A DNA stretch of 39,219 bases from Fibrobacter sp. Its GTDB lineage: Bacteria > Fibrobacterota > Fibrobacteria > Fibrobacterales > Fibrobacteraceae. The notes beneath the pieces were generated by a model. The model was not told the DNA's origin. It saw only the letters and a program-made list of their open reading frames with translations, and did not search any database. How positions within the stretch are numbered: the stretch's first letter is position 1; every line of letters starts with the position of its first letter. Both the position numbers and the translations under genes were made by a program. The stretch spans positions 1-39,219 of the forward strand of contig JAKSIH010000028.1 in assembly GCA_024398935.1 (NCBI GenBank), read 5' to 3'. Positions 15,175 through 24,332 of the stretch are shown in pieces.

Positions 15175-17085
15175 TTATTTTAGAAGAATCCTAAAGTTTT
15201 TCGCCCCGGAGAAAGTCGTGAGCCGGACCACATAGCTACCAGGCACGAGATTTTCCGTCCCCAGTGAAATCACCCCGCGGGAAAGTCGGTTCATGGATTT
15301 TACCTGCGAACCGAGACTGTTGAAAATCCGAACAGAGCGAACTTGGCCAGAAGCATTGTCTAAAAACCAGCGACGGTCACGAACAAAGAGCTGTCCCGGA
15401 GCATCCGCCTCACGAACAAGGCGTTCCACCCCTTCGGCGGAAAGCTGCACCGCCGTAATGGATTTTGCGGGGATGGTCAAGGAAACTTTTTCGCCAGAAA
15501 CATTGACGGAGCCTTCCTTTAGGGCGTTAACCTTATGGGACTCAAAAGTTTCGCCAGCGAGTCCCGCCAATGTGAGACTCGTCGCCGCAGGTTTCATATT
15601 TTTGAGACCAGCCACATTGATGGAAACATTCTGTGATTCCTTCTCGGCGCGGTTCACGAGAATCACCGTCATGGAGTCCTTTGCAGGTGTAACGGAAGTG
15701 TAGGCCGATACCAGGGAATCGTTGCTGGAAGTGGAAGCCACCCGCAGTTCATGACCATAACGGCTGAAAAGATGTACCGTTTCATACATGCCGTCTCCCC
15801 ATGTCCAGGGAGTAAAGATTTCTACGCCGTTATCCATGAATGTCCCCAGCCAGGAAGCATAGGTCAGGGCGGTAGTCATGGGATCATCCTTGTCTATAAT
15901 ATCCGTTTCGGTAATTCCAAGAGTTATGCCATGATCTTTACCAAAATATTGTTCCAGCCAATCATTTACGCGCTTAAAGACATATTCCTTTGTCTGGTTG
16001 TTGTCCCACTTGCCGCTCACCAGTTTCATGCCGTTGGTGCCGGAATAATTGTAGGTGGTGTCAAAGAATACGCGGTGCCAGTTTACACGTTCGGCATAAG
16101 TCTTTTCGGTGGGATACCAGTGCATATCGAACACATCCAGCAACCTGACGCCACTCTTCTTTTGTTCTTCGGCGATGCGCTTGATAAAGTATTCCAGCCA
16201 GCAGTAGTTACGGTCTTCGCCCTTGCCCAAGCCGGACTTGCCTTCGGAGGCGCCGGTGGTACACCACTGCCATTCGTTGGCAACCACAGGTCCCGTAAGC
16301 TTCACGTCCTTCCATTTGGCACGAGCCTTCTTGGCCACATCGATGTAGCGCTCCACCAGAAAATCAGGATCCATATCCAAGGGCAAATCCCCATGGGTAC
16401 CGTTCCAGATATCCATTTCATTGTCCATGCTCCAGTACTGGAATCTGGACATATCGTACTTTAATTCGTCGCGCCAGTGATCAATAATTCCTACGGTTGA
16501 ATCCGCAGGCCAGGGTTCATTATACAGGCTGTAATCCCCGGCCTTCACCAAAGACTTTCCGTCGTCAGAGGGTACTCCGCCACCGGCAAGGTCCAGAGTG
16601 GATGTAGCCCATTCCCCATGTTCCTGGTAAAAATTCCAGTCAGAGAAATTGTATTCCGTAGAGCTAGCGGCATAACCTATCAGCTGGAAGGCGTACATGG
16701 CGTTCACACCGGGAAGGTTCTCCAGCACCTTCTTCGAGGTAATGTCCCAGTCATGATTATAAACGTTGTTGTACCAGTCCGGATGGACGGTCATTTTTTT
16801 GCGCCAGTTGTAGCGGGTTGCATTGTTACCGGTATTCGCACGCAAAAAGTGCATGCCGGATTCCAGCATCTTGCCGTAAAAATCCTGTTCCTTTTCCAGA
16901 AGTTCCGCAGCCTTCTCCGGATCGGATTCAACGCCATCACCGATAACATCTATATTGCGACCATAGATATAGGGCGAAATCTTCTTGACGCCGGCAGAAG
17001 CATCCACCGAAATAGAAATATCTGCAAAGGAAATTGCAGAAAATGCGGAAAGGCCCAATATCAGGGCTGAGCTAAATTTTTTCAT
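15175..17085 (-). CDS. Secreted GH44 family endoglucanase/xyloglucanase with C-terminal sorting-type domain
   Basis: The protein has 636 residues. A Sec signal peptide (about 1-21, ending SAISFA) is followed by a GH44 TIM barrel beginning ISPYIYGRNIDV. NATRYNWRKK and FDMHWYP are family landmarks. Glu223 in WSMDNEMDIWNGTH is the likely acid/base and Glu393 in GITETD the likely nucleophile; their 170-residue spacing fits the family. A beta-sandwich (about 450-545) follows. The last 75 residues (SVRIFNSLGSQV, LVPGSYVVRL, FRILLK) resemble a type IX secretion (type A) C-terminal sorting domain. The enzyme should cleave beta-1,4-glucan, possibly xyloglucan, outside the cell. The usual DNEP motif reads DNEM here. 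ATG 17085 has GAGGTG upstream; a TTG four codons earlier overlaps it. Confidence 0.9.
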   Translation of the reverse strand: MKKFSSALILGLSAFSAISFADISISVDASAGVKKISPYIYGRNIDVIGDGVESDPEKAAELLEKEQDFYGKMLESGMHFLRANTGNNATRYNWRKKMTVHPDWYNNVYNHDWDITSKKVLENLPGVNAMYAFQLIGYAASSTEYNFSDWNFYQEHGEWATSTLDLAGGGVPSDDGKSLVKAGDYSLYNEPWPADSTVGIIDHWRDELKYDMSRFQYWSMDNEMDIWNGTHGDLPLDMDPDFLVERYIDVAKKARAKWKDVKLTGPVVANEWQWCTTGASEGKSGLGKGEDRNYCWLEYFIKRIAEEQKKSGVRLLDVFDMHWYPTEKTYAERVNWHRVFFDTTYNYSGTNGMKLVSGKWDNNQTKEYVFKRVNDWLEQYFGKDHGITLGITETDIIDKDDPMTTALTYASWLGTFMDNGVEIFTPWTWGDGMYETVHLFSRYGHELRVASTSSNDSLVSAYTSVTPAKDSMTVILVNRAEKESQNVSINVAGLKNMKPAATSLTLAGLAGETFESHKVNALKEGSVNVSGEKVSLTIPAKSITAVQLSAEGVERLVREADAPGQLFVRDRRWFLDNASGQVRSVRIFNSLGSQVKSMNRLSRGVISLGTENLVPGSYVVRLTTFSGAKNFRILLK

Positions 17086-17163
17086 AACACACCTCAATCA
17101 ACTAGAAGTAAAATACATCTTTTTTCTGAAAAGGCGATACTTACTTTTGCCACAACGATTATG

Positions 17164-17182
17164 TGTTGTATAATATTCAACA
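17164..17182. promoter_or_regulatory. Near-perfect AT-rich palindrome upstream of the GH44 gene
   Basis: TGTTGTATAATATTCAACA has TGTTG/CAACA arms around an almost self-complementary AT core. It lies about 80 nt before the GH44 start and also contains TATAAT on the plus strand. It is a candidate operator for regulated cellulase expression. Confidence 0.45.
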
Positions 17183-17216
17183 AAACGGCAACGAAATAAT
17201 CAGAATTGTTGAGAAA

Positions 17217-17250
17217 CAAAAAAGCCCGCAGTTTTTTTTTCACCACGAGC
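17217..17250 (-). terminator. Terminator of the TolC-HlyD-ABC-2 operon
   Basis: On the minus strand GCTCGTGG pairs with CTGCGGGC (8 bp, three wobbles) across an A-rich loop and is followed by TTTTTT. It begins 10 nt after the stop of the last permease gene. Confidence 0.6.
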
Positions 17251-17259
17251 CCTAATACA

Positions 17260-18450
17260 TTACATGTCACCAGTTTTCAGCGGAGTCTTGTCGCGAATGC
17301 GGGTTAGCACAAGTCCAAGCAGCATATAAAACACCGCCTGCAGTGCCAAGGGATAAAGCAGGGCCGAAGCCTCATATATATCGGCCCCCCGCTGCTCAAT
17401 ACTAAGCCAGGCAGGAACCGCAAAGGTCGAAGGCAGCAGAGCGGAAAGGCCATAAATCCAGTTGGGCATTAGGTTTGAGGGCCAGCTGAAATTCGCCATG
17501 AACAGGATGGGAATACTCATGAAGAGGAAAATTTGCATACTGGTCTCGCGACGCAGAAACACTTGGGAAAGAACCATGCCGAAATTGATGGTACTGAACA
17601 GGAACACAATTGCAAAGGCAATCATGGGCAGAAGCTGTCCGCGACGCGGGAAGTCAAAGATGTTATAGATGACAAAGTGATAGAACAAGATGAAACTGCA
17701 GTAATGGAGGAAATACGCCAGGGAACGGCCGAAGTAGCGGTATGGCATCCTTTCATTTTCTACAATACTTTCACGGAACTTCTTACGGAACTTACGATGA
17801 GCGCGAGCCCCTCCCAGAACGCAAATACCAATTACAAGCGTCTGCTGTAAAATCAACACCAGCACGCTGGGAACCACATAATTGGAATAGCTTCCAGTAT
17901 TATTGTACAGAGTCTGAATGCTTAGGGGTGCAGGATCGCGCATGGCCATGGCCTTGGCTGCGGGAACCTTCTTCCCAAGGGCGATTCGCTTTACCTTTGT
18001 GGTCGCTCCGAGAGTCAATGCGCAGGTCGTAAAGGCGGTACCGATATTTCCGTGAAGCATGACATAGGCACCGTGGGTAAACACCGGAATATTTACGGAG
18101 GCCCCATTGCGCAGGTTCTTTTCCATGTTCTGGGGAATCACCATAAAGCCATAGATTTCAGAATTCGCCATGGCGTTTTCCGCTTCACGGATATCCGAGT
18201 AAATATACCGCACATCGATTTGCTGGGCCGCTGCAGACATTTGCGTCAGCTGGCGGGACATGACCGTATGGTCCATATCGACAACCGCAACAGGGACCTT
18301 GGAAACCGTCTGGTTCATGTAGGGCGTTGGATAGTAGAACGCATAGAGGATTCCCGCCACAACCAGAAGCAATACTGCGGCGGCATCCGTATAGAACAGT
18401 TTCCATTCGGCGAAGGCCACCTTAATGAGGCGTCTAAAAAGATCAATCAT
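17260..18450 (-). CDS. ABC-2 type transporter permease (second of pair)
   Basis: The protein has 396 residues. One N-terminal membrane helix (AAAVLLLVVAGILYAFYY) is followed by a periplasmic domain of about 150 residues (VPVAVVDMDHTVMSRQLTQM) and then five hydrophobic segments, ending with a last helix near LALQAVFYMLLGLVLTRI. This is the layout of the YbhR/YbhS/YhhJ permeases (ABC2_membrane_3 type). Its ATG overlaps the stop of the preceding permease as ATGA, so the two are translationally coupled and probably heterodimerise. It is the last gene of the operon. No ATP-binding subunit is encoded next to it. Confidence 0.85.
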   Translation of the reverse strand: MIDLFRRLIKVAFAEWKLFYTDAAAVLLLVVAGILYAFYYPTPYMNQTVSKVPVAVVDMDHTVMSRQLTQMSAAAQQIDVRYIYSDIREAENAMANSEIYGFMVIPQNMEKNLRNGASVNIPVFTHGAYVMLHGNIGTAFTTCALTLGATTKVKRIALGKKVPAAKAMAMRDPAPLSIQTLYNNTGSYSNYVVPSVLVLILQQTLVIGICVLGGARAHRKFRKKFRESIVENERMPYRYFGRSLAYFLHYCSFILFYHFVIYNIFDFPRRGQLLPMIAFAIVFLFSTINFGMVLSQVFLRRETSMQIFLFMSIPILFMANFSWPSNLMPNWIYGLSALLPSTFAVPAWLSIEQRGADIYEASALLYPLALQAVFYMLLGLVLTRIRDKTPLKTGDM

Positions 18451-19619
18451 TTCTTAATAGCCTCCCCCATCAGGTTTACCGCAGTCAGCTTCCATTCCTT
18501 TTCACGACGGACAGCCCGTTTCCAGCGCATAAACAAAAGACGCGCCGCCAGCAGGTGCCAGAACAGAGCCATCACAAGAAGTATCTCTATAGATTCCCAG
18601 GCTTTCGCCTTACCGGCAGTTCCTAATAGCATGCAGGATTGAACCTTGAGAACATGGGTCAGCGGAAGAACGAAGGCGAAGCAGCGAACCGCAAAGGGCA
18701 TGGCCATAATGGGAAAAGTCTGACCCGCAAAGGCAAAAGCGGGGCCTGCAATCACGCCTGCGACGCTGGTGGACATACGCATGTTTCCGGTAATCGCAAC
18801 AAAGGCCGCCCCCGCCCCGTTGCAAGCGAATACCATGGCGACCTGCCCTGCGGCGGTCACAACAAACTCGTCAAAGGTCATAGGCGCCATAAAGCGATGA
18901 GTATAAGCATAAACACCCACCATCGCCATGGACTGAATAAGACCTAAGGGAATAATTGTTGCCAGTCCCAGAATTACACGGGAGCCTCCGGCAGCAGCCA
19001 AGTATTCCCGAATGCGGTGATCGCGGAACGGGAGGCTGAAGATATACACTGCGGCGAGAATTCCCGCCAGATGGAAAATGGCGGCAACCAGACCCATTCC
19101 CAAAAATCCCTGGTAGTTTCCGGTAGAGTTTCCAACAGACTGCAGGGACACCTTTACCGGCTCCTCCATGGACTTGGTAAAGAGATTTCCTCCAATGGTC
19201 GAAACGACAGAACGAATTTCCTTTGTGGCAAAGGAATTGGTCAAGTAGTTCTGCCCGCTGGAATACACGGGAATGACAGGGGTTTCCAGACGCAGGGCTC
19301 GGCGTTCCAGGTCGTAAGGCAAAACGACAAAAGCCTGAAGTTCCCCACGAACAACGGCGTGCTCGCATTCACTGAAACCATGACATTCCAGGACGACATC
19401 CACGACGGGATTGGCCCGCAGGCCCTCCTCCAATTCATCGGCCAGCTGGCTGCGATCCTGCTTGAGGATTCCCACGGGAATATGCTGAAGAATTTCCGCA
19501 GAGAAAACATCCACCATAAAGAGGGAAGTGACCACAGGCAGAATCAAGGTTACGAGCCACAACACCAGATTGTGGCCGAAGTAAACCTTCCTTACCGTTC
19601 TAAAGAAACTGCGAAACAC
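18447..19619 (-). CDS. ABC-2 type transporter permease (first of pair)
   Basis: The protein has 390 residues with the same plan as its partner. An N-terminal helix (LVLWLVTLILPVVTSLFMV) leads to a large periplasmic domain (IPVGILKQDRSQLADELEEG, a signature-like opening for this family), and five C-terminal membrane segments follow. The start is a GTG at 19619, 18 nt after the HlyD stop, so the genes form one transcript. The family exports drugs or lipophilic compounds with an ATPase such as YbhF, which is absent here. Confidence 0.85.
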   Translation of the reverse strand: MFRSFFRTVRKVYFGHNLVLWLVTLILPVVTSLFMVDVFSAEILQHIPVGILKQDRSQLADELEEGLRANPVVDVVLECHGFSECEHAVVRGELQAFVVLPYDLERRALRLETPVIPVYSSGQNYLTNSFATKEIRSVVSTIGGNLFTKSMEEPVKVSLQSVGNSTGNYQGFLGMGLVAAIFHLAGILAAVYIFSLPFRDHRIREYLAAAGGSRVILGLATIIPLGLIQSMAMVGVYAYTHRFMAPMTFDEFVVTAAGQVAMVFACNGAGAAFVAITGNMRMSTSVAGVIAGPAFAFAGQTFPIMAMPFAVRCFAFVLPLTHVLKVQSCMLLGTAGKAKAWESIEILLVMALFWHLLAARLLFMRWKRAVRREKEWKLTAVNLMGEAIKK

Positions 19620-19637
19620 TTGAACCGTCCAGCAAGA

Positions 19638-20636
19638 TTACTGAATCTGATCTATGGGGAAAAGGACACTCATGCCCGGACGGAGATTTTCAACTTTTTC
19701 CTTGGGACGCATACGAATTTCAAAAGATTTTAAATCAAAACCGCCACTTTCCTTGGAAGAACGCCAGGTTGCATAATCGCCCACAGAGGCGATATAGCTT
19801 ACTTCCATTTCCACATGCTTATCCAGTGCAGGGATGAACATCTTGAACGATTTCCCCTTGGAGACATTCTTCAGCAGGTCTTCGCGAAGGTGGAAAACCG
19901 CCCAGGCATCATTCAGGTCGGTCACTGCGAGAATGGGCATTCCTGAACCAACCACTTCGCCTTCTTCCACCAACTTTACGGAAACTTCACCGGAAATGGG
20001 GGCGCGAATCTTTGTTTCCTCCAGGTAGGCATCCACCTCGGCATTAGCACCCTTGGCCTGAAGCACCAAGGCATTTGCTGCGGCCTTGTCTTCGGAACGG
20101 GCTCCGGAAAGCGCCATCTCATACTGAGACTTGGCTGCGTCCGCTGCAGACTGGGAGGCCTTCATCTGGGTTTCCGCTTCGTCGCGTTTCTGCAGCGGAA
20201 GGACTCCTTCGCCGTAAAGTTTCTGCACACGGTCGTATGTGCTCTTTGCCAGATTTGCCGCTTCCTGGGCTCGGTCAGCCATGGCCTTCAGGGCGGAAAC
20301 ATCCTCGGTTCTTGCGCCATTGCGAGCCTTTGACGCCTGGGCTCGGGCAGCACCGAGAGCACCCTGGGCCTGCATCTTCTTGGCTTCGATTTCGGGGCTA
20401 CTGATAACGGCAACGATGGTATTCTTCTCAACCATGTCCCCTTCGCGGAAGAATACACTTTCCACGCGGCCAGGAACCTTGCCGGCCACCAGAACACGGC
20501 GGGCTTCCATCTGTCCCTGCAGGTAGGCATCGCGAGGTTCGGTCGCAAATTTTTTCAGGGTGGTTACGCCCAGGTAAATGAGGGCGATTAGGGCAGCCAC
20601 CACAAGAACTTTTCCAAAAATCTTAAGAGCCTTCAT
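19638..20636 (-). CDS. HlyD-family membrane-fusion (periplasmic adaptor) protein
   Basis: The protein has about 333 residues. One N-terminal membrane anchor (VLVVAALIALIYLGV) is followed by a barrel-sandwich (lipoyl) half motif (VAGKVPGRVESVFFREGDMVEKNTIVAVI). A long alpha-helical hairpin (about 75-200, Ala/Gln/Lys-rich), the second lipoyl half (IRAPISGEVSVKLVEEGEVVGSGMPILAV) and a beta-barrel domain come next. This is the YbhG/EmrA-like adaptor that bridges an inner-membrane permease to TolC. The ATG at 20636 has GGAG 8 nt upstream; a GTG one codon earlier is less likely. It is 30 nt after the TolC gene and 18 nt before the first permease. Confidence 0.9.
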   Translation of the reverse strand: MKALKIFGKVLVVAALIALIYLGVTTLKKFATEPRDAYLQGQMEARRVLVAGKVPGRVESVFFREGDMVEKNTIVAVISSPEIEAKKMQAQGALGAARAQASKARNGARTEDVSALKAMADRAQEAANLAKSTYDRVQKLYGEGVLPLQKRDEAETQMKASQSAADAAKSQYEMALSGARSEDKAAANALVLQAKGANAEVDAYLEETKIRAPISGEVSVKLVEEGEVVGSGMPILAVTDLNDAWAVFHLREDLLKNVSKGKSFKMFIPALDKHVEMEVSYIASVGDYATWRSSKESGGFDLKSFEIRMRPKEKVENLRPGMSVLFPIDQIQ

Positions 20637-20666
20637 CACTTATTCTCCATTTTCTAAAATCTTTTC

Positions 20667-22460
20667 CTATTGAGCGCTTGCCGGCATCTCGGCAGGCTCA
20701 GCGGCCTGTTCTGTTGTCGCAGCCGGCACCTCGGCGGGCTCAGCGGCCTTTTCGGTTGTCGCAGCCGGCACCTCGGCGGGTTCAGCGGCCTGTTCTGTTG
20801 TCGCAGCCGGCACCTCGGCGGGTTCAGAGACCTGTTCTGCAGCCGCAACGGGCTCCTCAGCAGGCTCGGCGACCTTTACATTCTTCATGAGTTCACCGGC
20901 ATTTGCCACTTCGCCACTAGCTTCCAACAACCCCAGCCATGCAAGGACCGCATCATAGTGAGCCTTCAAATCAGCCACCTGCAAGCGAGCCAGAGCCAAT
21001 TCCGCATCCACCACATCGAGGCCCGTAGCAAGCCCAGCCTCGTAAGCCAAAGTCTGACTGCGATGGGCTTCTTCTGCAAGTTCTCTGGTTTTCTGCAGGC
21101 TGACCAGGCGACTCTGGGCATGTTCCTTTTCGCGCCAGCGCTTTTCCACCAGGAGCTTGATGTTATCCATGGTCTGTTCTTCCATGCTGGAAAGTGACCG
21201 GTCCAGAGCCTTGGCATTTGCCACCTTGGAGCGAGTCTCCCCACCCTTGAACAGATCCCACTGGAGCTTTGCCCCGATAGCCCATTCCGGTTCCAGAATG
21301 GTCAAGTCCCTCGTATAAAGTTCCTTGTAGGCAAAAAGCGCGATCATAGGATAGTAATCGCCCTGGGCAGCGTCTACAGCAGCCTGGGAGCGTTTGCGTT
21401 CCGTACGAAGCTGTATCAGGCCGGGATGCTTTTCCAGGGCCAGCTGCTTGTATTCCTCCATGGAACGGTTATTTTCGGGAGCGAGCACAGGCGTGACAGC
21501 TGTAAGGCTCGTATCCGTATGCAAAAGGCTTGCCAGCGCCATGCGAGCCAAAGACTGGTCGCGGTAGGAATCTTCCAGAGCATTTTCGGCCTCGGCCAGG
21601 GCAACTTCTGCACGGAGTCGTTCCGCCTTGCTGATTTGCCCACCTTCTTCCAGTTTTTTGGAACGGGCAAGGTGCTCTTCCAGATTCTTCTTCGTAACCT
21701 CCCGCATGGAGGTCAGTTCTTCTGCAAGGCGCAAGGTAAAATACTTCGTGGCGACATCCATAAGGATGGAATTCTGCGCCATGTCAAAGGCCGCCTTTCG
21801 GGCAGTCACATTGTCCTTTGCAGCGTTGTAAGCCGCAGTGCGCTTAAAACCCGTAAACAAGGGCCAGATTGCAGTCAGGCGAGCATTGAAGAATACATCA
21901 TCCTGGACCTTCATCTTAAAGTCCTTGGACTTGCTGATTTCTTCCGATGCATTTGCGCCGTATTTTTCCGCCTGCTGGATAGCCATGTCGTTAGCAGCCT
22001 TGTTGTTTACAACAGCACTCCAGATATCGCCAGCCTTACCCTCCAGGGCGGCCTTGGCCTGTTCTTCTGCCATGGCCTGGGGCATGCCTGCGGCAACCAT
22101 CTGCTGAACGGCGCCGGCATAGGCTTCTCCATAAGCCTTTTCATAGGCTGCGTTGTAGGTAGAAAGATAGGCCTTGGAATAGGCGGCGGCACCGGCAATG
22201 TCGCTTAAAGGAGCCTGCAGGGAACTCAGGTCAATGGTAATGGGGTCGTTAATCTTTGTAACACTTGCCGTCAGTGAAAGCTGGGGCAAAAAGCGGGAAC
22301 GAGCCTCGGTCTGGCCACTTTCAGCCATTTCAACCTTGGCCTTTTCAGCCTTAATCTGAGAATTGCTCTGCTTAGCCATTTCGATGGCTTCCGCCAGGGT
22401 AATGGGGGTCGCAGAGGCGGCCACACAAGCCGTAAACAAAAGAGCCAGACACTTTTTCAT
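20667..22460 (-). CDS. TolC-family outer-membrane efflux protein with repetitive C-terminal tail
   Basis: The protein has about 597 residues. After a signal peptide (MKKCLALLFTACVAASA) come the two TolC/OEP repeats: long helices and strands with ITLAEAIEMAKQSNSQIKAEKA, an Ala-rich insertion (about 90-160) and a C-terminal half with AIGAKLQWDLFKGGETRSKV and AYEAGLATGLDVVDAELALARLQV. It forms the outer-membrane duct for the HlyD/ABC-2 genes that follow. The last 70 residues are an Ala/Pro/Glu tail of tandem 14-residue units (AAEPAEVPAATTEQ), which is unusual for TolC and should hang into the periplasm. Codon 16 of the open frame (22460) is chosen as the start because it begins the signal peptide. 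No strong ribosome site is visible. Confidence 0.88.
   Translation of the reverse strand: MKKCLALLFTACVAASATPITLAEAIEMAKQSNSQIKAEKAKVEMAESGQTEARSRFLPQLSLTASVTKINDPITIDLSSLQAPLSDIAGAAAYSKAYLSTYNAAYEKAYGEAYAGAVQQMVAAGMPQAMAEEQAKAALEGKAGDIWSAVVNNKAANDMAIQQAEKYGANASEEISKSKDFKMKVQDDVFFNARLTAIWPLFTGFKRTAAYNAAKDNVTARKAAFDMAQNSILMDVATKYFTLRLAEELTSMREVTKKNLEEHLARSKKLEEGGQISKAERLRAEVALAEAENALEDSYRDQSLARMALASLLHTDTSLTAVTPVLAPENNRSMEEYKQLALEKHPGLIQLRTERKRSQAAVDAAQGDYYPMIALFAYKELYTRDLTILEPEWAIGAKLQWDLFKGGETRSKVANAKALDRSLSSMEEQTMDNIKLLVEKRWREKEHAQSRLVSLQKTRELAEEAHRSQTLAYEAGLATGLDVVDAELALARLQVADLKAHYDAVLAWLGLLEASGEVANAGELMKNVKVAEPAEEPVAAAEQVSEPAEVPAATTEQAAEPAEVPAATTEKAAEPAEVPAATTEQAAEPAEMPASAQ
20674..20867. 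repeat. 42-bp tandem repeats in the tail of the TolC gene
   Basis: Three nearly identical 42-bp units lie at 20700-20741, 20742-20783 and 20784-20825, flanked by a degenerate unit (20826-20867) and a partial unit (20674-20699). Each encodes 14 residues, so copy-number change keeps the frame and only alters tail length. The near identity suggests recent expansion. Confidence 0.92.
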
Positions 22461-22567
22461 AACGAGAGACAAGATAAAAAAATTTTGTTTTACCCGCCCT
22501 CTCATTTTCTTACTTTTTTTATAAAATATCTTACATATTCATTACATAATAAAACTACAAAAAACTT

Positions 22568-22593
22568 AAAAAAGGCCCCCGCAAGCGGGAGCC
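22568..22593 (-). terminator. Terminator of the DUF4956-VTC operon
   Basis: On the minus strand GGCTCCCGC pairs with GCGGGGGCC (9 bp, one wobble, tight loop), followed by seven T. It lies 37 nt after the stop of the lamin-tail gene. The 107-nt stretch between it and the TolC start is AT-rich and should hold the promoter of the TolC operon. Confidence 0.85.
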
Positions 22594-22629
22594 TCTTCAC
22601 ATTGTCAGCAGACCTTATCTTAACAGGCC

Positions 22630-24297
22630 TTATTTACCGGGGTTGGGGTCGCCAACCACCCACGCAGTAGGTTCATGTCCCATAGTGGTGTAATCCACGC
22701 GCTGCATACTTGCCCCGTTACCGTCAGTCCGCTTAAAGCCTTCCCAGCTATCGCTATAGAGGGAAGCATCGGACCATTCATAGTACCACTGGACATTGCC
22801 ATTGCTATCCGTAGCCTTGGAGAAGGGCTTCTTGATAGCAATGTTTTCACCGCGGTTGGAAAGTTTACCGTCATAGAAGCCGATCTGGACATTGGCGTCA
22901 ATGCCATAGTTCGCCCTCAGGCCAGCCTCTCCAAGGGTTGTTTTCGTTTCTGCGGGGAACAGCACCATAATGCCACCGGCAGGAAGGACATCCGTCGGGG
23001 CAAATTCCTTGTTAATGCCCTCGATCTTCCAGCCCTTGCCGGTACCGCTTACTGTTTCGTACAGCTTTACATCCGTAGCGCCCACGTTCTTGATTTCCAG
23101 GAATTCAATCTGCTTGGCGTCGGTTTCTGCAGGATGGTAGTTGATTTCGTTAATGACCACGGAACCGATGTACAGGGCGGAATTTGCCGCACCGGGGGTA
23201 GCCGTCACGAGGGCGCCCTGGGCAATGGAGCCGTCCTTCAGGTCCACAATGCCGCTAGTCAACTTGCTGGAAGGAAGCATCAGACTGGATTCATCACCAT
23301 CCAGCAGGCCATAGAGATAATACTCGCCGCCGATATCGCTTACGATCAGTTCCTTGGCAACGCCGGCCTCGTCGGTAAAGGCGGTTTCGCCATCCAGGAC
23401 CAGATAGCCACCCGCAGGAACGACGCCCGCCGCGATCTTCAGCTTTTCGTTGCGCACCTTGGATTCAAACACCCAGCCAGTGACATCGACTGCGCTTGAG
23501 CCATAGTTATAAAGTTCAACCCAGGCAGGAGCGCCGGCGGCAAAAGGCTTCATCTCGTTGATGCGAACCGTAGAAGGTTCCAGCCATTCGTCCTTGGCAC
23601 CCGGATTTCCTCCGACAACCTTGCTTGCCCCCCAGTTGGAGGACTGGGCCGCGTTTCCACCCTTGAACACAAGAGTGTGACCCTTGCCATTGGCAAGACT
23701 GGGCCAAGGAGGTTCCTTGCTATAGGAGCAGCTATTGTCGCCTTCGCCCTTGATACGGACGTCGATCACGTCACCTTCGTTGGAAAGCTTTGCCGGAGAA
23801 GAAGTACCAACCGCGTTATCCCAAGGTCCAAAGACACGGCCCGTAAATGTAGGATAGGCCTGCTTGAACAGCTCAACATTGTTGGTCACAATCACATATT
23901 CACCCACATCCAGAGGTTCTGCGGGGAAGTTATAGGTAATGGCACCATCCAGACGGAGCTGGACCGTTTCGTGAGCCATGTTGAAAATCTTCTTACCGGA
24001 AGTAATGGTGACTTCCACCCATTCCAGGTCTGCCGCAGGGACACCGTTAATGGTTTCCGGAGCGTTGTACATGATTTCGGAAATGGTCACGTAGGTGGTG
24101 TTAGCATCTACGGAGGAAGAGGACTTCGCAGTAGTCTTGGAGGAACTGGAAGTGGGACTGGACGGATTGGAGGGATCCACGACATCCGGATTATCACTCG
24201 GCGGCGCTGCCGGAGAGGAACTATCATCAGAACAGGCCGCCATCATGGAGACGAGAGCGACGCTTGCGCCAGTTGTTAAAATTTTCTTGATATCCAT
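22630..24297 (-). CDS. Lamin-tail-domain (LTD) lipoprotein
   Basis: The protein has about 555 residues. A signal with lipobox MAAC is followed by a Ser/Pro/Asp linker with poly-Ser, then three LTD-like Ig folds. These start at YVTISEIMYNAP (about 70), VRINEMKPFAAGAPAWVELYN (about 245) and VVINEINYHPAETDAKQIEFLEI (about 380). Each has the LTD opening 'I-N-E-(I/M)...(W/F)(V/L)E(L/I)' and later a GGYLVL or GEYVIV strand. LTDs in bacterial surface proteins mediate envelope or surface binding and often occur with CotH kinases, which are absent here. The ATG at 24297 is preferred because AAAGGA is 9 nt upstream; an ATG three codons earlier overlaps that site. It is the last gene of the DUF4956-VTC operon, 35 nt after VTC. 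Confidence 0.85.
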   Translation of the reverse strand: MDIKKILTTGASVALVSMMAACSDDSSSPAAPPSDNPDVVDPSNPSSPTSSSSKTTAKSSSSVDANTTYVTISEIMYNAPETINGVPAADLEWVEVTITSGKKIFNMAHETVQLRLDGAITYNFPAEPLDVGEYVIVTNNVELFKQAYPTFTGRVFGPWDNAVGTSSPAKLSNEGDVIDVRIKGEGDNSCSYSKEPPWPSLANGKGHTLVFKGGNAAQSSNWGASKVVGGNPGAKDEWLEPSTVRINEMKPFAAGAPAWVELYNYGSSAVDVTGWVFESKVRNEKLKIAAGVVPAGGYLVLDGETAFTDEAGVAKELIVSDIGGEYYLYGLLDGDESSLMLPSSKLTSGIVDLKDGSIAQGALVTATPGAANSALYIGSVVINEINYHPAETDAKQIEFLEIKNVGATDVKLYETVSGTGKGWKIEGINKEFAPTDVLPAGGIMVLFPAETKTTLGEAGLRANYGIDANVQIGFYDGKLSNRGENIAIKKPFSKATDSNGNVQWYYEWSDASLYSDSWEGFKRTDGNGASMQRVDYTTMGHEPTAWVVGDPNPGK

Positions 24298-24332
24298 AAG
24301 AGACATCCTTTTTTTAGAGCCTTTTCTCTATA

